Below, one piece after another: positions 35,269 through 45,528 of a DNA stretch of 64,000 nucleotides (the stretch's first letter is position 1; every line of letters begins with the position of its first letter). The notes beneath the pieces are model-generated. The model was not told where the DNA came from and ran no database searches. It saw only the letters and a program-made list of their open reading frames with translations. A program made the translations under genes and the position numbers. The DNA comes from Promethearchaeota archaeon (GTDB lineage Archaea > Asgardarchaeota > Lokiarchaeia > Sigyniarchaeales > SOKP01): contig JAEOUA010000003.1 in NCBI GenBank assembly GCA_016839555.1, forward strand, positions 62,001-126,000. Direction: 5' to 3'.

Positions 35269-35484
35269 TTATTTATCACTATATTTTTCAATAATATAAT
35301 TCTGAAGAGACCACGCATACTTTTCAAGGTTTAAGAGTAATCCTTTTTGTTGCAAATGGTGTAAATAAGAAACATCCAGTTTTTTAAATTCTGATTTCAA
35401 TTCTTCGATTAAGTCAAATATTTTAACGATTGCTTTCCAATCTTGGGACCATTCTGTATCTTGGGTTTCAATTTGTTTGACCAT
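35269..35484 (-). CDS. Small helical protein, unknown
   Basis: 71 residues, charged and helical (WKAIVKIFDLIEELKSEFKK, YAWSLQNYIIEKY). No family is recognised. It stands alone between the tRNA and the M28 peptidase gene, with an ATG and a spacing that would allow its own promoter. Composition is protein-like rather than a shadow of an opposite gene, since no gene is on the other strand here. Coding status is moderate. Confidence 0.45.
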   Translation of the reverse strand: MVKQIETQDTEWSQDWKAIVKIFDLIEELKSEFKKLDVSYLHHLQQKGLLLNLEKYAWSLQNYIIEKYSDK

Positions 35485-35616
35485 ATAATATACCTTATTT
35501 TTTTAAGAATTATTTAAAAATTTTCTTATGAATTTGAAGAAAACATAAGTTATAAAATCTTATTAATTCAGATATATAATTTACTATTATTTTCTAATTT
35601 TAAAACAATTAAAATC

Positions 35617-37173
35617 TTAAAATTTTTCTTTTGGTAAATACATCAACGAATTAATTAAATCTGTGATACACTGAGCCGTCGGACCTAATTTAATCATATC
35701 AATTTTATCCAATGTGTCTTCTGCTGTAAGTAAATAGTATGGTGATCGGATTAAATGAATCACTTTCAAACCGCCCATAACTGCGAAGTGACCAGCTTCA
35801 CCTATCGGTGGTGTTGCAAAAAAATTGTCTGGTATTAATAGCATTCGTTCCATATCATGCTCTTTAAAAGCTTTCAGTGTATGGGCAACTAATGTTTCGT
35901 TTTGCGAGATAAAAGTAGCACCAATAGCAAGATTGTCTGTTATTTTGAAATCATGAGTTATGGGATCTTCATCTACCTCTTTCGCACATAAATGTTCCAG
36001 ATTCACATCAATCAAAACATTATTCAGTAAACTATTTTTATATTTATGAGCAAAATGTTCAGCACCTATTCCACCATAAAGATGGCCCGCAGTTAAGATA
36101 AATAATAAGGATCGTGGTCGCTTCTCTAAGGGTGTATTCGCCCAAGCCCCTAATTGGGCTAAAACCATTGACACTCCAGTTCCATCTTCTGAAGCTCCTT
36201 GAAAGGCAGCATCGTGGTGACTTGAAATCATTATCATTTCATTAGACTGACCAGGCAAGATTCCTATTATATTATGAGCTATAGAGGGTTCTTTATTTCC
36301 TTCTAGGATCATAGTAGCTTTAGCAGTTTCTGAAATGGCGATTTCTCGTAGTTCTATTCCGTCATATTTTCCTACATATAAAGCAGGCACTGGTTTCATT
36401 GATCCATCATACGGTCCCCAGTGTGTATTAACATTTGAAGGATAATCTCTTAGAATTAGGATTAAACCAACCGCTCCATTATTAACAGCTCGCCAATACA
36501 CAGAATCTTTTATAGGGGGGCCTCCTAATGCTTGAGGGGGGAAATTTAATAGGGCAAAAGTTAATATTATGCTTGTTTCTTTATCTATTGAATTTTTGGG
36601 ATCGGACACATAATAAGGAGGTGCTAATTTTAAAATTTTTCCTATTGGAAACTCCGGAAATTCAATATCAGCTACAACAATCTTACCTTTCACGTCTTTT
36701 TTTTTAAAATCTCTTTTTTCCCCGGTTCTTACATACACTAAAGGGGCACTAATTCCTTCAGAATTAGTAAATTCTGTATTCAAAACATAAAAACAAGGAA
36801 TTTCAATTTGTCCTTTTTCTGTTGAAATAGTTAATTTCCAATTATTTGCCTGCCAATTAATTAAATTAATAGGATCCTTTTTAATATCTTTTAATCCTAA
36901 TTCCTTAAATCGACTAATGAGATAATCTTCAATCTCGTGAGCTTCATTTGTACCGACTCTTCTATGAGGGACACTACATATTTTTTTTAAATCTTCAATA
37001 ATAGTCTTTGAACCTGGTGCTAAAACTAAATTCTCAGGAGATTTTATTTCTGATAATAAATTTTCCGCTTTTTTTCGAAATTTTTTCATTTTTGGACGTA
37101 ATTTTAATAAATTTAAAATAAATTTTTTCCTTGAAAAGCGGAACTCTGTTAACTCTTTATTATTATTCGGCAT
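35617..37173 (-). CDS. M28-family zinc peptidase
   Basis: 518 residues. A PA-type insert (VYVRTGEKRDFKKKDVKGKI) precedes the catalytic region. Zinc-site motifs of M28 aminopeptidases: ISSHHDAAFQGASEDGTGVS (His-x-Asp and bridging Asp), VNLEHLCAKEVDEDPITHDF and EAGHFAVMGGLKVIHLI near the C-terminus. No signal peptide is present, so the enzyme is probably cytosolic, unlike many secreted M28 enzymes. N-terminal approximately 70 residues are helical. It should release N-terminal amino acids from peptides. Single gene. Confidence 0.85.
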   Translation of the reverse strand: MPNNNKELTEFRFSRKKFILNLLKLRPKMKKFRKKAENLLSEIKSPENLVLAPGSKTIIEDLKKICSVPHRRVGTNEAHEIEDYLISRFKELGLKDIKKDPINLINWQANNWKLTISTEKGQIEIPCFYVLNTEFTNSEGISAPLVYVRTGEKRDFKKKDVKGKIVVADIEFPEFPIGKILKLAPPYYVSDPKNSIDKETSIILTFALLNFPPQALGGPPIKDSVYWRAVNNGAVGLILILRDYPSNVNTHWGPYDGSMKPVPALYVGKYDGIELREIAISETAKATMILEGNKEPSIAHNIIGILPGQSNEMIMISSHHDAAFQGASEDGTGVSMVLAQLGAWANTPLEKRPRSLLFILTAGHLYGGIGAEHFAHKYKNSLLNNVLIDVNLEHLCAKEVDEDPITHDFKITDNLAIGATFISQNETLVAHTLKAFKEHDMERMLLIPDNFFATPPIGEAGHFAVMGGLKVIHLIRSPYYLLTAEDTLDKIDMIKLGPTAQCITDLINSLMYLPKEKF

Positions 37174-37522
37174 TTCTAAAATTAAATATAATTTTAATTT
37201 ATAATATCAGTTTTAAACTTAAATATCTATTTACTCATTTAAGATGATTAAATTAATATTCAAATTTCCGCTAAGAACTTAGAACTATTGCTTACTTAAA
37301 ATAATCTATGTTAAAATATTTAAGCAATCATTTCCTATTTTTTATTACTATGAATATTAAAATAATTCCACTAGAAATTATTTTGATTATTATTGGGATT
37401 ATTTAATTTCATAAAAGAAATTTTAAACTCTTTTTATGATTTACATTTCTTTTATCATCAAATAATCGTTTAAAATTTCTTTTTTTTATGAGATAAAAAA
37501 TAACTAATATATGTGAGATGCA
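37174..37522. other. Intergenic region between divergent genes, nothing recognised
   Basis: 349 bases of AT-rich sequence between the divergent M28 peptidase and citramalate synthase genes. It must contain both promoters. I found no open frame with coding character, no RNA gene and no repeat. Confidence 0.5.
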
Positions 37523-39121
37523 ATGGAAAATAAATATGTTTATATTTATGATTCGACGCTCCGGGAGGGTTCCCAAAAAACGGGTATAACCTTCTCAATG
37601 AAGGATAAATTGCGGATTTTGAAAAGGTTAGTCAGGGATCTCGAAATACCAATGATTGAAGCTGGATGGCCAGGATCTAACCCTAAAGATATTGAATTAT
37701 ATAAAAACATTAATGAAATGGATTTAAAAACTACGAAAATATTTCCTTTTAGTAGTACACGGAGAAAAAATCAAAATGTGGAAAATGATAGGAATATAAA
37801 AGCCTTATTAGAAACTGGTGCAAATCAAGCCACCATTTTTGGAAAGAGTTGGGATTTACATGTTGAGCATGCCCTTGAAACATCATTAAAAGAAAACCTC
37901 AATATGATAAAAGATAGCATCTCATTTTTGGTTAAAAATAATATGGAAGTAATGTTCGATGCTGAACACTTTTTTGATGGATTTAAAAATAATAATGAAT
38001 ATGCATTAAAAACTATCTTGCAAGCAAAAGAGGCTGGTGCATCTTGGATAGTATTATGCGATACCAATGGAGGCCTATTACCCAGTGAATTAGCTCCAAT
38101 ATTAGAAGAAGTAAAACATAATTTAGGAGACCATTCTTTGGGTATCCATGCTCATAATGATTGTGGTGTAGCTAATGCTATAGCCTTGGAAGCCTGGCAG
38201 CACGGTGTAAAACTTATCCAAGGAACTATTAATGGATTTGGAGAGCGCTGTGGAAATACAGATCTCACAACAATTATTCCCATCTTCAAGTTAAAGTATG
38301 GAATTGATTTTATTGATGATAAGAAGTTGAAAAACTTGACCGAAATATCCCATTATGTATATGAACTTGCTAACTTATCTGCTGATTATGATCAACCGTT
38401 TGTTGGGAAAAACGCTTTTTCTCATAAAGGAGGAGTTCATATCTCTGCCATGTTAAAAGATATAAACACATATGAGCATATAGACCCTGAGGCTGTGGGG
38501 AATACTCGAAATATAAAAGTCTCAGAATTAGCGGGTAAAAGTTCTATTCTCCATATGGCTAAAAAATTTGAACTTCCTTTAACTGAAGATAATCCTAAAG
38601 TAGGGGCAATTCTTAATTTTGTGAAAGAAAAAGAGAATCAAGGGTATTCATTTGAGGGAGCAGAAGGGTCCTTAGAGATTATCATGCGGGGGATTGATAT
38701 GAATATCGAAGATCCTGATTATTATCGAAAAAAATTTTTTGAACTTGAAGGGTTTAGAGTTCTTACGGAGCTATATAAAAATAATCTTATCTCAGAAGCG
38801 ACCATAAAAGTAAAAGTAAAAGGACAAGAATATCATACTGCTGCTGAGGGTGTGGGACCCGTGAATGCGCTTGATAATGCACTCAAAAAAGCCTTAGTGT
38901 ATTTCTACCCAAGTATTAAAGAAATAGAGTTAAGCGACTTCAAGGTGAGAATTATAAACCAAGCAGGGACAGCAAGTATGGTCCGCGTCTTAGCAGAAAC
39001 TCATGATAGTAAAGATTCCTGGGGTACAATTGGGGCTCATGAAAATATCATACTTGCATCGTGGAATGCTTTAGTAGATTCATATATCTATAAATTATTA
39101 AAGAATAAGGAAAATTGGTAA
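37523..39121 (+). CDS. cimA: (R)-citramalate synthase
   Basis: 532 residues of the DRE-TIM metallolyase family. Condenses pyruvate and acetyl-CoA to citramalate in the threonine-independent isoleucine route. Motifs: IYDSTLREGSQKTGITFSMK (DRE-like), EAGWPGSNPKD, MFDAEHFFDG, LCDTNGG, LGIHAHNDCGVANAIA (HxH metal site), QGTINGFGERCGNTDL. The long form with C-terminal LeuA-type regulatory domain (about residues 390-532, ending in VRVLAETHDSKDSWGTIGAH) is the CimA type, which is more specific than 2-isopropylmalate synthase in having the VGKNAFSHKGGVHISAM region. Confidence 0.92.
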   Translation: MENKYVYIYDSTLREGSQKTGITFSMKDKLRILKRLVRDLEIPMIEAGWPGSNPKDIELYKNINEMDLKTTKIFPFSSTRRKNQNVENDRNIKALLETGANQATIFGKSWDLHVEHALETSLKENLNMIKDSISFLVKNNMEVMFDAEHFFDGFKNNNEYALKTILQAKEAGASWIVLCDTNGGLLPSELAPILEEVKHNLGDHSLGIHAHNDCGVANAIALEAWQHGVKLIQGTINGFGERCGNTDLTTIIPIFKLKYGIDFIDDKKLKNLTEISHYVYELANLSADYDQPFVGKNAFSHKGGVHISAMLKDINTYEHIDPEAVGNTRNIKVSELAGKSSILHMAKKFELPLTEDNPKVGAILNFVKEKENQGYSFEGAEGSLEIIMRGIDMNIEDPDYYRKKFFELEGFRVLTELYKNNLISEATIKVKVKGQEYHTAAEGVGPVNALDNALKKALVYFYPSIKEIELSDFKVRIINQAGTASMVRVLAETHDSKDSWGTIGAHENIILASWNALVDSYIYKLLKNKENW

Positions 39122-39165
39122 AAGTATTCATTACATTAAAATAGCGAAATTAGCACCATTCTTAT

Positions 39166-40278
39166 TCAAAAAAAAATCTGGAAATTTTTTTCAATAATTT
39201 GTTTTGTATCTTTAAACTCAGAAACATTTATAATTTTATTAATATCTTCAATTTCTTTCAATTCTGATTTGTATCGTTTTTCAAAATCAATCATTAATTG
39301 TTGCATACAATATTCCATATAAGGGTTTTTTTGATTTGTTATTAATAATACTGCAAAACCAGCAGTGTTATTATAATCAACAACAATTTCAGTATTTTGG
39401 GTTTGAAACACATCAATTTGATCTTCTTTATTAATAAATTCAGAGAGAATATGATTTAGACCAATGAGGATATTTCCCCAAATCATAGATTCCCTTTGTT
39501 GGTTATTAATTTTGAAATCATAAGAATATAATAAAACTCCAGATTTATGGTAGATGTGAATATAATAAATTTTGTTTGTTAATTTTACATAAATTTTTGG
39601 ATTTCTTATTGTAATTAAAGATTTAGTAATTAAGGCAAGCCAAAAAAGTGCGATAAATAGGTGTAAGAAAATAACGTTTTCTAAAATGAGGGATAAACAA
39701 AAAAATAAGGTTGAATTTGATAATATTAAGGTAAAAATTAATAATTGATTACTTATTCGCTTAAATTTAGAAATCATTCTAATTCTTAAAGAAGTATAAA
39801 TAAGATAGAGAAGCACTGACCAATTGAAGATTATGATAATTAATTTAGGTATACTGTTCAGGGAATATAAAAGATTAATTTCTTGTTGATTTATTGTAAT
39901 TTTAGATATTGAAATTAAAATCCCTATTAAAAAACTAAATAATAGTGAAAAATATAAAGAAATAAATAATGGGATCTTTCCATATTCTTTTAAGAAACTT
40001 ATGTCTAAGGAATAGAGCCAGATTGATATTGCTTCAGAAATTAATAAAGCCATAAAAAAAGATACATTCCTTAATTCTGAAAAATAAATACCAATTGAAA
40101 GAAATAATAAATGAGGATAAAAAATTCCTACAAAACTTATTATAGCAATATTAAAAATGGGTATTAATCTAATTCCATAATTAGTTCTATTTTTAATTAA
40201 AAATATAATAGTAGTGATACTTGCTATAAGATAAATAGTAAACCAGATGATGTGAAATATCATTGTCGGAGACCACAT
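39166..40278 (-). CDS. Seven-helix membrane protein with C-terminal longin-like domain (second of tandem)
   Basis: 370 residues. Residues 1-225 contain about seven membrane helices. Residues about 230-370 form a soluble domain: KIYYIHIYHKSGVLLYSYDF, GNILIGLNHILSEFI, EIVVDYNNTAGFAVLLIT, MIDFEKRYKSELKEI. The pattern of two hairpin strands, a helix, three strands and a long final helix fits the longin/roadblock-type profilin fold used by SNAREs and small-GTPase regulators. The tail ends SEFKDTKQIIEKNF, shared with the neighbouring gene. It may be a membrane-embedded receptor that signals to small GTPases. Function is inferred from domain plan only. Confidence 0.65.
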   Translation of the reverse strand: MWSPTMIFHIIWFTIYLIASITTIIFLIKNRTNYGIRLIPIFNIAIISFVGIFYPHLLFLSIGIYFSELRNVSFFMALLISEAISIWLYSLDISFLKEYGKIPLFISLYFSLLFSFLIGILISISKITINQQEINLLYSLNSIPKLIIIIFNWSVLLYLIYTSLRIRMISKFKRISNQLLIFTLILSNSTLFFCLSLILENVIFLHLFIALFWLALITKSLITIRNPKIYVKLTNKIYYIHIYHKSGVLLYSYDFKINNQQRESMIWGNILIGLNHILSEFINKEDQIDVFQTQNTEIVVDYNNTAGFAVLLITNQKNPYMEYCMQQLMIDFEKRYKSELKEIEDINKIINVSEFKDTKQIIEKNFQIFF

Positions 40279-40335
40279 TTTCCTTAAACTGTTTCTATCT
40301 TTTTATTTTTTAAATAATATAATCATAACCTAATT

Positions 40336-41442
40336 CTAAACCATAAATGGTTTGAAATAATCATATAAAATTTCTTTTGCATTTTTAAATTCAGAAGTAT
40401 CAATCAATTGGGTATTATTATTGATTTTATTCAAGGTGGATTCATATTCCTTTGTAAATTTTTTCATATATAATTGGACTGCCTTTTCAATCATTTTGTT
40501 TTTATGCTTTACTACTGTAAGTATGGCACAACCATATTGATTATTATATTCAAATATAATATCACCATCTTTCATTTTAATAAGATTTAACATATCTTTT
40601 TTATTAATAAAATTTGAGAGAATATGATTTACTCCTATTAAAATGGAGCCTTTTAATATTGAATCGTCAATTTCCTCATTTCGAGCTAAATTGTAAGAGA
40701 ATAGTAAAACGCCAGATCGATGAAAAATTATAAAATCATAAACCTTATTTGTAACAACCAAAAATAAATCGAATCGGGCTATTATTATAAATATCTCAAA
40801 TGTTAAAAAAATAAGCACCATAATTAAATAAAAATATCTAATTAATAATATATCTGGATTTAAGAGAAAGGCGTGATATATAATTAAATTAATATTAAAT
40901 TGAATTATTAATATCAAATGTAATTTCTTCATTTTTGAAAAACTAATTCTTTTATAACCAATTAAATAAGTAAAGTTCGTAATAAACATTACCAGTCCAT
41001 TAAAAATATAATTCAAAAGTAAAAATATATCATCCTTAGGAATATAGATATAATTATTATTTAGAATTACAATTTGAAATGAATTTGTAAATATTAAATA
41101 TATTCCCAAAACTCCTCCAAAAAAAGCATAAATATAGAGTGGGAGGATTCTTATCTTTCTCTGAATAAATACAAAACAAACAACAGCACTTGGAATAGAT
41201 AATCTAAGGATTCTTAAAATTATAGAAATGATCCAAAAAACATTCGCAACCTCTAATGGTAAAATAACAATAAGGGATAAATTAAACAGAATGAAATAAG
41301 ATATTTCAATATACATATAAAATGATATTAATAACACATCACTGTATCTTATAACATACTTATTCCTATTACGAATTAGGTAATATCCTCCAATTATTAC
41401 TAAATGAATAGATAAACTTATAAAAATTATACTTAATATCAT
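40336..41442 (-). CDS. Seven-helix membrane protein with C-terminal longin-like domain (first of tandem)
   Basis: 368 residues, paralog of the next gene with the same layout. Helices span residues 1-225. The C-terminal domain aligns throughout: NKVYDFIIFHRSGVLLFSYN, GSILIGVNHILSNFINKKD, DIIFEYNNQYGCAILTVV, KKFTKEYESTLNKI, SEFKNAKEILYDYF. The conserved core F-x-Y-N-N-x-x-G-x-A-(V/I)-L and I-L-I-G-x-N-H-I-L-S are seen in both. A 57-base gap separates it from the downstream gene, so they are likely one operon. Confidence 0.65.
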   Translation of the reverse strand: MILSIIFISLSIHLVIIGGYYLIRNRNKYVIRYSDVLLISFYMYIEISYFILFNLSLIVILPLEVANVFWIISIILRILRLSIPSAVVCFVFIQRKIRILPLYIYAFFGGVLGIYLIFTNSFQIVILNNNYIYIPKDDIFLLLNYIFNGLVMFITNFTYLIGYKRISFSKMKKLHLILIIQFNINLIIYHAFLLNPDILLIRYFYLIMVLIFLTFEIFIIIARFDLFLVVTNKVYDFIIFHRSGVLLFSYNLARNEEIDDSILKGSILIGVNHILSNFINKKDMLNLIKMKDGDIIFEYNNQYGCAILTVVKHKNKMIEKAVQLYMKKFTKEYESTLNKINNNTQLIDTSEFKNAKEILYDYFKPFMV

Positions 41443-41520
41443 AACTAAACAAATTTCATTGAAAATTTTACCTCCTAAATAAATTGTATTTCTCTAATAT
41501 TTTAAATTTTAGTATCAATA

Positions 41521-43446
41521 ATGAAGCTTATAAATTCAATTGATTTTTTACAACAAAAAAAAATAATCTCTAAATTAATTACTGATTTCTCCAAAAATCA
41601 AGATATAAATTATAATATTACAGAAATTCAAGAACTAGTTAATAAAATTATTAAAACCTTCAGGAAAAATAGGCTTAAATCTAAAGATTTTGAATCTGAC
41701 TTAGAAAATGTTTACATTAAAGAGATATCATATAAGCAAAGAAAATTATTAGGAGAGATATATACTCCAAAAAAAATTGTATCTTATATTCTTCAAAAAA
41801 TAAGATATAATTCATATTCCGATTTACAAAATAAAAGATTAATTGATTTGAGCTGTGGTTCTGGAAGCTTCTTAGAAGCGGCTTGTGAAATACTTATAGA
41901 TTTTTATAAAAAAAAATTTGAAAAAACTAATTTAAAAGATTTTTCACCACAACAAGCTAAGATAGTAATTAATCAAGTAAAAAACAATATTTTTGGTATT
42001 GATGTTAATCCAATCACTTGTATTCTATGTCAAATTAATCTACATTTAAAATTGGTTGATCTATATATAGTTTTATTTGAAAATACAACTAACTTTAAAG
42101 CACCAAGCTTCAAAATTATATGCCAAAATGCTTATCGCTTAAATAAATTAATTAGTGTTTTTGAATTGAATTCGTTTGATTTCGTGGTTGGAAACCCCCC
42201 TTATATATTTATAAGAGATCTTCCTGAAAAGCATAAAAATATTATCGATTCTGAAGACTTCAAGACAAAAATGGGGCAATATGATTCATATCAATTATTT
42301 ATAGAACTCGGAATTGAATTTTTGCAACAAAATGGTTTTCTGGGCTATATAATTCCAGACTCTATCTTAGCATTATCCAATAGAAGAATTATTAGAAAAT
42401 ACATTTATAATTCTACGAAAATAAAAGAGCTATGTATTGTAAATTCTCAGTTCAAAAATAGTATAGTCTCAAATATAATTTTAATATTGAAAAAAGAAAA
42501 GAACAAGAGAAAGAGAAAAAATAATATTATAAATGTAATGGATATTGCTGATAAAGCTAATTTGATTAATAAATTTCCTCAAAAATTAATTAAAAAATGG
42601 AACTACAAATTTCTTATCAATTTAAATTCAATTGATATTAAAATATTAGAATATTTAAATCAAAATTTTTCAAAATTAAAAGATTTAATGGAAGATGAAC
42701 GGTTTAAGATCCTACTAAATAGAGGAGTGGAATTAACTAAAGAAGGAAAGGTTTTCTTTTGCTCAAAATGTGAAAAATATTATCCCATACCTAAAAGAGA
42801 GAAAAAATGTCAGAAATGTGGAGAAAAATTCATTAAAGAGAACGTCGAAATTATTATATATGATAATTTACCCCCAAATAATCAAGCGGAATATAAATTA
42901 TATCTTTATTCTTTAAACAGATACAAAATAGATGAGTATAAATATATTAATATAAATAAGAAGGGAATTGATTACAAGGATCTCAATTATTTTCACGATC
43001 GAATTATAATTCGGCAAATGAATCAAAATAATCGAATTTGTGCTAGTTATTATGAGAGTCTGTTAATGTGTTCTCAAAGTTATTATAATCTAAAAGTAGA
43101 ATTTTTTTCTATTCCAGAATTTAACAATTTATATTTGCTTGGATTAATAAATTCGCTCCTTCTTTCTTATTTTTTCATTAAGTCTTTTGGTTCTTATAAA
43201 CAGCTTTTTCCAAGAATATTGATTGAAAATATACGAAATCTACCTATCAAAGTTCCTCATACAGATAAAGAAAAAAAAATTGCAAAGAAAATAATAAAAC
43301 TTGTTAAAATTTTGTTGAATCTAAAAAATTCAAATGCTGAATTATTTTATAAGGAACAGAATCAAATAGATTCTTTAGTGTTCGAATTATACCAACTTCC
43401 TTCATTAGATATAAAATACATTAGGGATTTTATGACTAATTTGTGA
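41521..43446 (+). CDS. Solitary Eco57I/TaqI-type adenine-specific DNA methyltransferase
   Basis: 641 residues. N6-adenine methyltransferase motifs: LLGEIYTPKKIVSYIL (motif X), LIDLSCGSGSFLEAA (motif I, SAM), FGIDVNPITCILCQINLHLK and VVGNPPYIF (motif IV NPPY). A four-Cys zinc ribbon (FCSKCEKYYPIP and KCQKCGEKF) lies at residues about 415-440, and the C-terminal part (RIIIRQMNQNNRICASYYES, SKPQLFPRI-like region) is the target-recognition domain of the TaqI/Eco57I class. I see no nuclease motif (PD-x(D/E)xK) within the protein nor a restriction enzyme gene adjacent, so it is a solitary modifying enzyme or part of an incomplete type IIG system. Confidence 0.82.
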   Translation: MKLINSIDFLQQKKIISKLITDFSKNQDINYNITEIQELVNKIIKTFRKNRLKSKDFESDLENVYIKEISYKQRKLLGEIYTPKKIVSYILQKIRYNSYSDLQNKRLIDLSCGSGSFLEAACEILIDFYKKKFEKTNLKDFSPQQAKIVINQVKNNIFGIDVNPITCILCQINLHLKLVDLYIVLFENTTNFKAPSFKIICQNAYRLNKLISVFELNSFDFVVGNPPYIFIRDLPEKHKNIIDSEDFKTKMGQYDSYQLFIELGIEFLQQNGFLGYIIPDSILALSNRRIIRKYIYNSTKIKELCIVNSQFKNSIVSNIILILKKEKNKRKRKNNIINVMDIADKANLINKFPQKLIKKWNYKFLINLNSIDIKILEYLNQNFSKLKDLMEDERFKILLNRGVELTKEGKVFFCSKCEKYYPIPKREKKCQKCGEKFIKENVEIIIYDNLPPNNQAEYKLYLYSLNRYKIDEYKYININKKGIDYKDLNYFHDRIIIRQMNQNNRICASYYESLLMCSQSYYNLKVEFFSIPEFNNLYLLGLINSLLLSYFFIKSFGSYKQLFPRILIENIRNLPIKVPHTDKEKKIAKKIIKLVKILLNLKNSNAELFYKEQNQIDSLVFELYQLPSLDIKYIRDFMTNL

Positions 43447-43478
43447 TAATATTTCTTATAGCTTAAAAATGAGCATAT

Positions 43479-45311
43479 TCAAGATTTTTTCTCAAATTTT
43501 TGTATTATTTTTTCTGCTAACCTTTGATTTACTATTTTCGTTAATCCTTTCTTTGATGCGTTTCGCATTCCCTCTATACTTCCAAATTCTTTTAATAGTT
43601 TATTTCTGGTTGCGGGACCAATCCCTTTAATGTCATCTAAGATTGACCCTACAAATTTTTTCTGTCTCTGCTTTTTATGAAGTCTTACGGCAAATCTATG
43701 TGCCTCATCTCTTACTTGTTGGAAAAATTTCAATATAGATGAGTCATCAGGGAGAATTATTGAATCTTTTTTATCATGGATGAAAATTTCTTCAAGTCTT
43801 TTAGCTAAACTTATCACTGGTATAGATAAGCCTAAATCTTTTAGCACGTTCACAGCAGCATTTAATTGTCCTTTTCCACCATCTATTAGAATTAGATTTG
43901 GCAAAGTCCAATCTTTTTCCAATAATTTAGAGTATCTTCTTCTAATAACTTCTTTCATCATACCGGGGTCATCGGGAGTGGTTTTTGATCTGATTTTATA
44001 GTGTCTATAATATTTCTTGTATGGCTTTCCCTCTAAGAAATAGACCATCGAGCCTGTGGCATCCTTTCCTTCAATGTTTGAGATATCGAATCCCTCGATA
44101 ATTCGAGGGATTTCTGGTAAATCCAGTAATTCTTTAATATCCTGCAAAAGATTCTTAAACTCATCTTTTTCTTGTTCCTTTAGTTCTTCCATTTCTATTT
44201 TTTGTAATACCATTACTTCTGCATTTTTATTCGCTATTCTCATAAGAGCCCTTTCATTCTTCTCTATAGGCTTCCGAATTTTAATGGTTTTTTTATTATC
44301 CTTTAAAATTTCTTTTAGTAATTCGAAATTCCCATAAAATTTTGGAACAATAATGATATCTGGAAGATTATGTAAAGTATCTTGATAATATTGTTCCAAA
44401 ATAGAATTTAATATATCCTTTTGCTGGATTATTTTTTCTCTTAAATCTAAACTAAATGGACTCTTATTTGTTATCTTTCCCTCCCGAATATGAATAATAA
44501 CCATTGAAACAATTTGTTCTTTGCTATAAAACCCAATAATGTCTTTATCTAATTCTTCATTAAGAAGAACATGCTGCTCGGTGGTTGAATTTTCAATAGC
44601 TTGTAATTTATCCCTCCAAAACGCCGCAACTTCATAATTTTGCTGTTTTGATGCATTTTTCATCTTTTTTTTAATCTGTTTTTTAAGGTCGGAGGTTTCG
44701 CCCTTCAAAAACATTTCAATTCTACGAATATTTTCTAAGTAGTCTTTTTTACTTATTTCCCCTATACAAGGCCCAAAACATAATTTTAGTTGGTAATATA
44801 AACAAGGGCGTTCTCTTTGTCGTACCTTTCTTTTACAAGAACAATATGGAAATATCTTTCTTAAATCCCGAAGAATTCGTTGAATTTCTTTTTTGTCTAT
44901 ATAAGGTCCTAAAAATAAATTATTATGATTAAAATGTTGAGGATTCCTCATTAGTCTAATTCTTGGAAAATCTTCAGAATAGGTAATCATCACCCAAGGA
45001 TAAGATTTGGAATCTCGCATAAAGACATTAAATCGAGGATAATGCTTCTTAATAAGAATATTTTCAAGAATTAATGCTTCTTTTTCATTTTCTGTCACAA
45101 TATAATCAATGGAATGGATTCGATTAACTAGATCCTGAATCTTTTCTTCGTAATAGGGGTCATTATACTTTTTTGTAGAAAAATATGAAGAAACCCTTTT
45201 TTTCAAATCTTTTGCTTTACCTATGTATATGATTTCCTTTTCTTTATTTTTGAATTGATATATTCCTGGTTCATTGGGTAAGCTTTTTCTCTGAAAGTCT
45301 AAATTATTCAT
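43479..45311 (-). CDS. uvrC: Excinuclease ABC subunit C
   Basis: 610 residues, full length. GIY-YIG nuclease at the start (LPNEPGIYQFKNKEKEIIYI with IGKAKDLKKRV), UVR motif (KKQIKKKMKNASKQQNYEVA), then the RNase H-like second nuclease (GFDISNIEGKDATGSMVYFL, LILIDGGKGQLNAAVNVLKD) and a C-terminal tandem HhH (LDDIKGIGPATRNKLLKEFG). It makes both incisions in nucleotide excision repair with UvrA and UvrB, which are not in this window. The bacterial-type system is known in some archaea through horizontal transfer. Confidence 0.96.
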   Translation of the reverse strand: MNNLDFQRKSLPNEPGIYQFKNKEKEIIYIGKAKDLKKRVSSYFSTKKYNDPYYEEKIQDLVNRIHSIDYIVTENEKEALILENILIKKHYPRFNVFMRDSKSYPWVMITYSEDFPRIRLMRNPQHFNHNNLFLGPYIDKKEIQRILRDLRKIFPYCSCKRKVRQRERPCLYYQLKLCFGPCIGEISKKDYLENIRRIEMFLKGETSDLKKQIKKKMKNASKQQNYEVAAFWRDKLQAIENSTTEQHVLLNEELDKDIIGFYSKEQIVSMVIIHIREGKITNKSPFSLDLREKIIQQKDILNSILEQYYQDTLHNLPDIIIVPKFYGNFELLKEILKDNKKTIKIRKPIEKNERALMRIANKNAEVMVLQKIEMEELKEQEKDEFKNLLQDIKELLDLPEIPRIIEGFDISNIEGKDATGSMVYFLEGKPYKKYYRHYKIRSKTTPDDPGMMKEVIRRRYSKLLEKDWTLPNLILIDGGKGQLNAAVNVLKDLGLSIPVISLAKRLEEIFIHDKKDSIILPDDSSILKFFQQVRDEAHRFAVRLHKKQRQKKFVGSILDDIKGIGPATRNKLLKEFGSIEGMRNASKKGLTKIVNQRLAEKIIQKFEKKS

Positions 45312-45528
45312 GGAATTTAGGAGGAATAAGAATTTTTTTATTTACAAATTTAGTAAAGTAGATATAATTATATTTTTTTCCCCGTAAATTATTAATTTGT
45401 ATATTTATTTATTTGCTTTTATTATAGCTTTAATTTTTATTTCTCATTTAAAGCTATATAAAATATAGTTTAATATAAGAAATAAAGGCAATAAACTATT
45501 ATATAATAATTTTATTTAATATTATAGG

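Noticed and set aside
41521..43446. Complete type IIG restriction-modification enzyme
   Set aside because: No PD-x(D/E)xK nuclease motif was found in the protein and no restriction gene is adjacent.
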